Source: Gp6-AA40 sp050742535 (GTDB taxonomy: Bacteria; Acidobacteriota; Vicinamibacteria; Vicinamibacterales; UBA2999). Taken from it: 7,314 nt of DNA. Shown in pieces: positions 6,020 to 7,314 of the stretch (position 1 is its first letter; every line of letters begins with the position of its first letter). The stretch is from assembly GCA_050742535.1 (NCBI GenBank), contig JBOGIQ010000312.1, forward strand, positions 1 to 7,314, in the 5' to 3' direction. Both the position numbers and the translations under genes were made by a program. A model generated the notes under the pieces. It did not search any database. It had not been told where the DNA came from and saw only the letters and a list, made by a program, of their open reading frames with translations.

Positions 6020-7314
6020 CGAAGCCCACACTCCTCATTGTCGAGGACGACGAGGACATTCGAACCCAGATGAAGTGGGCGCTTGCCTCGGACTACGAAG
6101 TCGTAATGGCCGAGGACCAGGCGGGCGCACTCGCGGCATTCAGCGACAGCCGCCCCGCAGTGTCGCTGCTGGACCTGGGGCTGCCCCCCCGTCCCAACGA
6201 CCCCGACGAAGGGTTGAAAACCCTCTCGGCCCTCCTCGCGATCGATCCGCTGGCCAAAGTCATCATCGTGTCCGGCCAGGCGGAGAAACAGAATGCCCTC
6301 CGTGCCGTTGGCGCGGGGGCATATGACTTCCTGTGCAAGCCCGTCGATATGGAAGAACTGAAGCTCGTCCTGCAGCGCTCGGTGTACGTCGCCGAATTGG
6401 AACAGGAATACCGCGCGATGCAGCAGGGACAGCGCGCGGAGACGTTCGAAGGCATGCTTGGGGCGAGCCCGCAGATGCAGGTTGTGTTCAGTCTCGTGCG
6501 CAAGGTCGCACCGACGACCGCGCCGGTGCTCATCCTCGGCGAGAGTGGCAGCGGAAAGGAAATGGTGGCGCACGCCATGCACCGCTGCAGCCCGCAGCGG
6601 AACGGGCCGTTCGCCGCCATCAACTGCAGCGCAATTCCGGAGACGCTGCTCGAAAGCGAACTGTTCGGTCACGAAAAAGGGGCGTTCACGGGCGCGCATA
6701 CGATGCGGAAAGGCCACATCGAATCCGCCGCCGGGGGCACGCTGTTCCTCGACGAAATCGGGGATCTCCCGGCTGCCGTGCAGGTCAAATTGCTGCGTTT
6801 TCTTCAGGAAAAGCGCTTTCAGCGCGTGGGCGGACGTCAGGAGATCCACAGCGACGCGCGCGTGATTGCGGCGACGAACGTCAACCTGAAGGAATCGGTG
6901 AGAAGCGGGACCTTCCGGGAGGATCTGTATTTTCGTCTCGCCGTTGTCGTGATCACGGTCCCGCCGCTGCGCGAGCGTGGCGATGACATCAATTTGATCG
7001 CGCGAGACTTCCTCGGCCGCTATGGCAAAGAGCACGGCAAGCTGAGCCTGACGTTTTCGCCGGATGCGCTGCGTGCCTTCAACATGCACCTCTGGTCCGG
7101 CAACGTCCGCGAGCTGCAGAACCGGGTCCAGCGCGCGGTGATCATGGCCGAAGGAAAACGCATCACCGCCGCCGACCTCGAGCTGACGGAAGCGCTCGAC
7201 GGCGTGCCGATGCAGACGCTGAAAGAGGCGCGGGAAAACGCGGAACGTGAAATCGTCCACGACGCGCTGCGGCGGAACAAATGGAAGATCACCGCCGCCG
7301 CACTGGAGCTCGGG
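6016..7314 (+). CDS. prsR: PEP-CTERM-system sigma-54-dependent response regulator PrsR (3' end cut)
   Basis: The frame is open from ATG 6016 to the window edge (433 codons, no stop). The family is about 450 residues, so only the end of the DNA-binding helix-turn-helix is missing. Receiver domain 1-120: acidic pocket EDDED at 10-14, phospho-acceptor Asp53 in LLD53LGLPP, Ser86 and Lys108. The LDLGLPP loop followed by a Pro/Asp-rich insert and EGL is characteristic of PrsR. AAA+ domain about 146-375: Walker A GESGSGKE (175-182), intact sigma-54-contacting GAFTGA (222-227), Walker B LFLD246E, and arginine-finger candidates Arg301 and Arg307 in FREDLYFR. A Fis-type helix-turn-helix begins near 400. 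All activator residues are present, so it should be competent to open RpoN promoters once phosphorylated by PrsK. It overlaps prsK by ATGA. Targets are expected elsewhere in the genome. Confidence 0.92.
   Translation, partial: MTKPTLLIVEDDEDIRTQMKWALASDYEVVMAEDQAGALAAFSDSRPAVSLLDLGLPPRPNDPDEGLKTLSALLAIDPLAKVIIVSGQAEKQNALRAVGAGAYDFLCKPVDMEELKLVLQRSVYVAELEQEYRAMQQGQRAETFEGMLGASPQMQVVFSLVRKVAPTTAPVLILGESGSGKEMVAHAMHRCSPQRNGPFAAINCSAIPETLLESELFGHEKGAFTGAHTMRKGHIESAAGGTLFLDEIGDLPAAVQVKLLRFLQEKRFQRVGGRQEIHSDARVIAATNVNLKESVRSGTFREDLYFRLAVVVITVPPLRERGDDINLIARDFLGRYGKEHGKLSLTFSPDALRAFNMHLWSGNVRELQNRVQRAVIMAEGKRITAADLELTEALDGVPMQTLKEARENAEREIVHDALRRNKWKITAAALELG
6177..6190 (+). repeat. Seven-C run preceded by GGGG in prsR
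   Basis: GGGG (6177-6180), CTG and then seven consecutive C (6184-6190) code for the Gly-Leu-Pro-Pro loop just after the phosphorylated Asp53. The G run can pair with the C run. Runs of this length can slip in replication or sequencing, and a one-base change would truncate the regulator in its receiver domain. The frame is intact here. Confidence 0.5.

Noticed and set aside
5767..7260. Long open frame (497 codons) on the - strand opposite prsK/prsR
   Set aside because: It is His/Arg/Asp-rich with no recognisable domain and lies wholly antisense to well-supported kinase and regulator genes. High-GC codon bias commonly leaves such antisense frames open.
1..7314. tRNA, rRNA, CRISPR array, insertion sequence or attachment site
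   Set aside because: No cloverleaf, rRNA-like, regularly spaced repeat, transposase or terminal inverted repeat pattern was seen; nearly every base is in a supported gene.

Overview
The window is a high-GC stretch (about two thirds G+C by eye) from a Gram-negative bacterium. It carries a cell-envelope locus: lipopolysaccharide-heptose genes on the left and a protein-sorting (exosortase) operon with its own two-component system on the right. Coding density is almost complete, and no stretch over 300 bases lacks a gene. Heptose genes imply an outer membrane with LPS or a heptose-containing glycan. The exosortase/PrsK/PrsR set is best known from Proteobacteria that make exopolysaccharide, but it also occurs in Acidobacteriota and other soil or sediment lineages. 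The divergent residues here would suit an uncultured acidobacterium-like genome, but I cannot assign the taxon from sequence alone.

Left block (+ strand, 1-2274): the C-terminal three quarters of a family 9 glycosyltransferase (heptosyltransferase-like), then hldE, the bifunctional kinase/nucleotidyltransferase that makes the activated ADP-heptose such a transferase uses. The two are bridged by an 8-codon reading frame that overlaps the stop of the first and the start of the second, each by ATGA.

Middle (- strand, 2278-2970): a membrane-anchored DUF218/YdcF-like protein. It converges on hldE with only 3 bases between stop codons and diverges from the exosortase across a 62-base gap, which is the only real non-coding spacer in the window.

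Right block (+ strand, 3033-7314): a tightly packed operon of a stand-alone 302-residue exosortase, the nine-helix sensor kinase PrsK, and the sigma-54-dependent response regulator PrsR, cut by the window end about 20 residues short. The junctions are a GTGA and an ATGA overlap. The inferred circuit is: PrsK senses an envelope or membrane signal, PrsR is phosphorylated at Asp53, and RpoN-dependent promoters of sorting-signal (PEP-CTERM-type) proteins and polysaccharide genes are switched on. The exosortase then processes those proteins at the membrane. No sorting-substrate gene and no convincing -24/-12 promoter lies in the window.

Several start codons are not the longest possible ones. The exosortase frame is open far upstream over the opposite-strand gene, but a GAGG ribosome site places its start at GTG 3033. 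The prsK frame is open from deep inside the exosortase, but its protein begins at GTG 3938.
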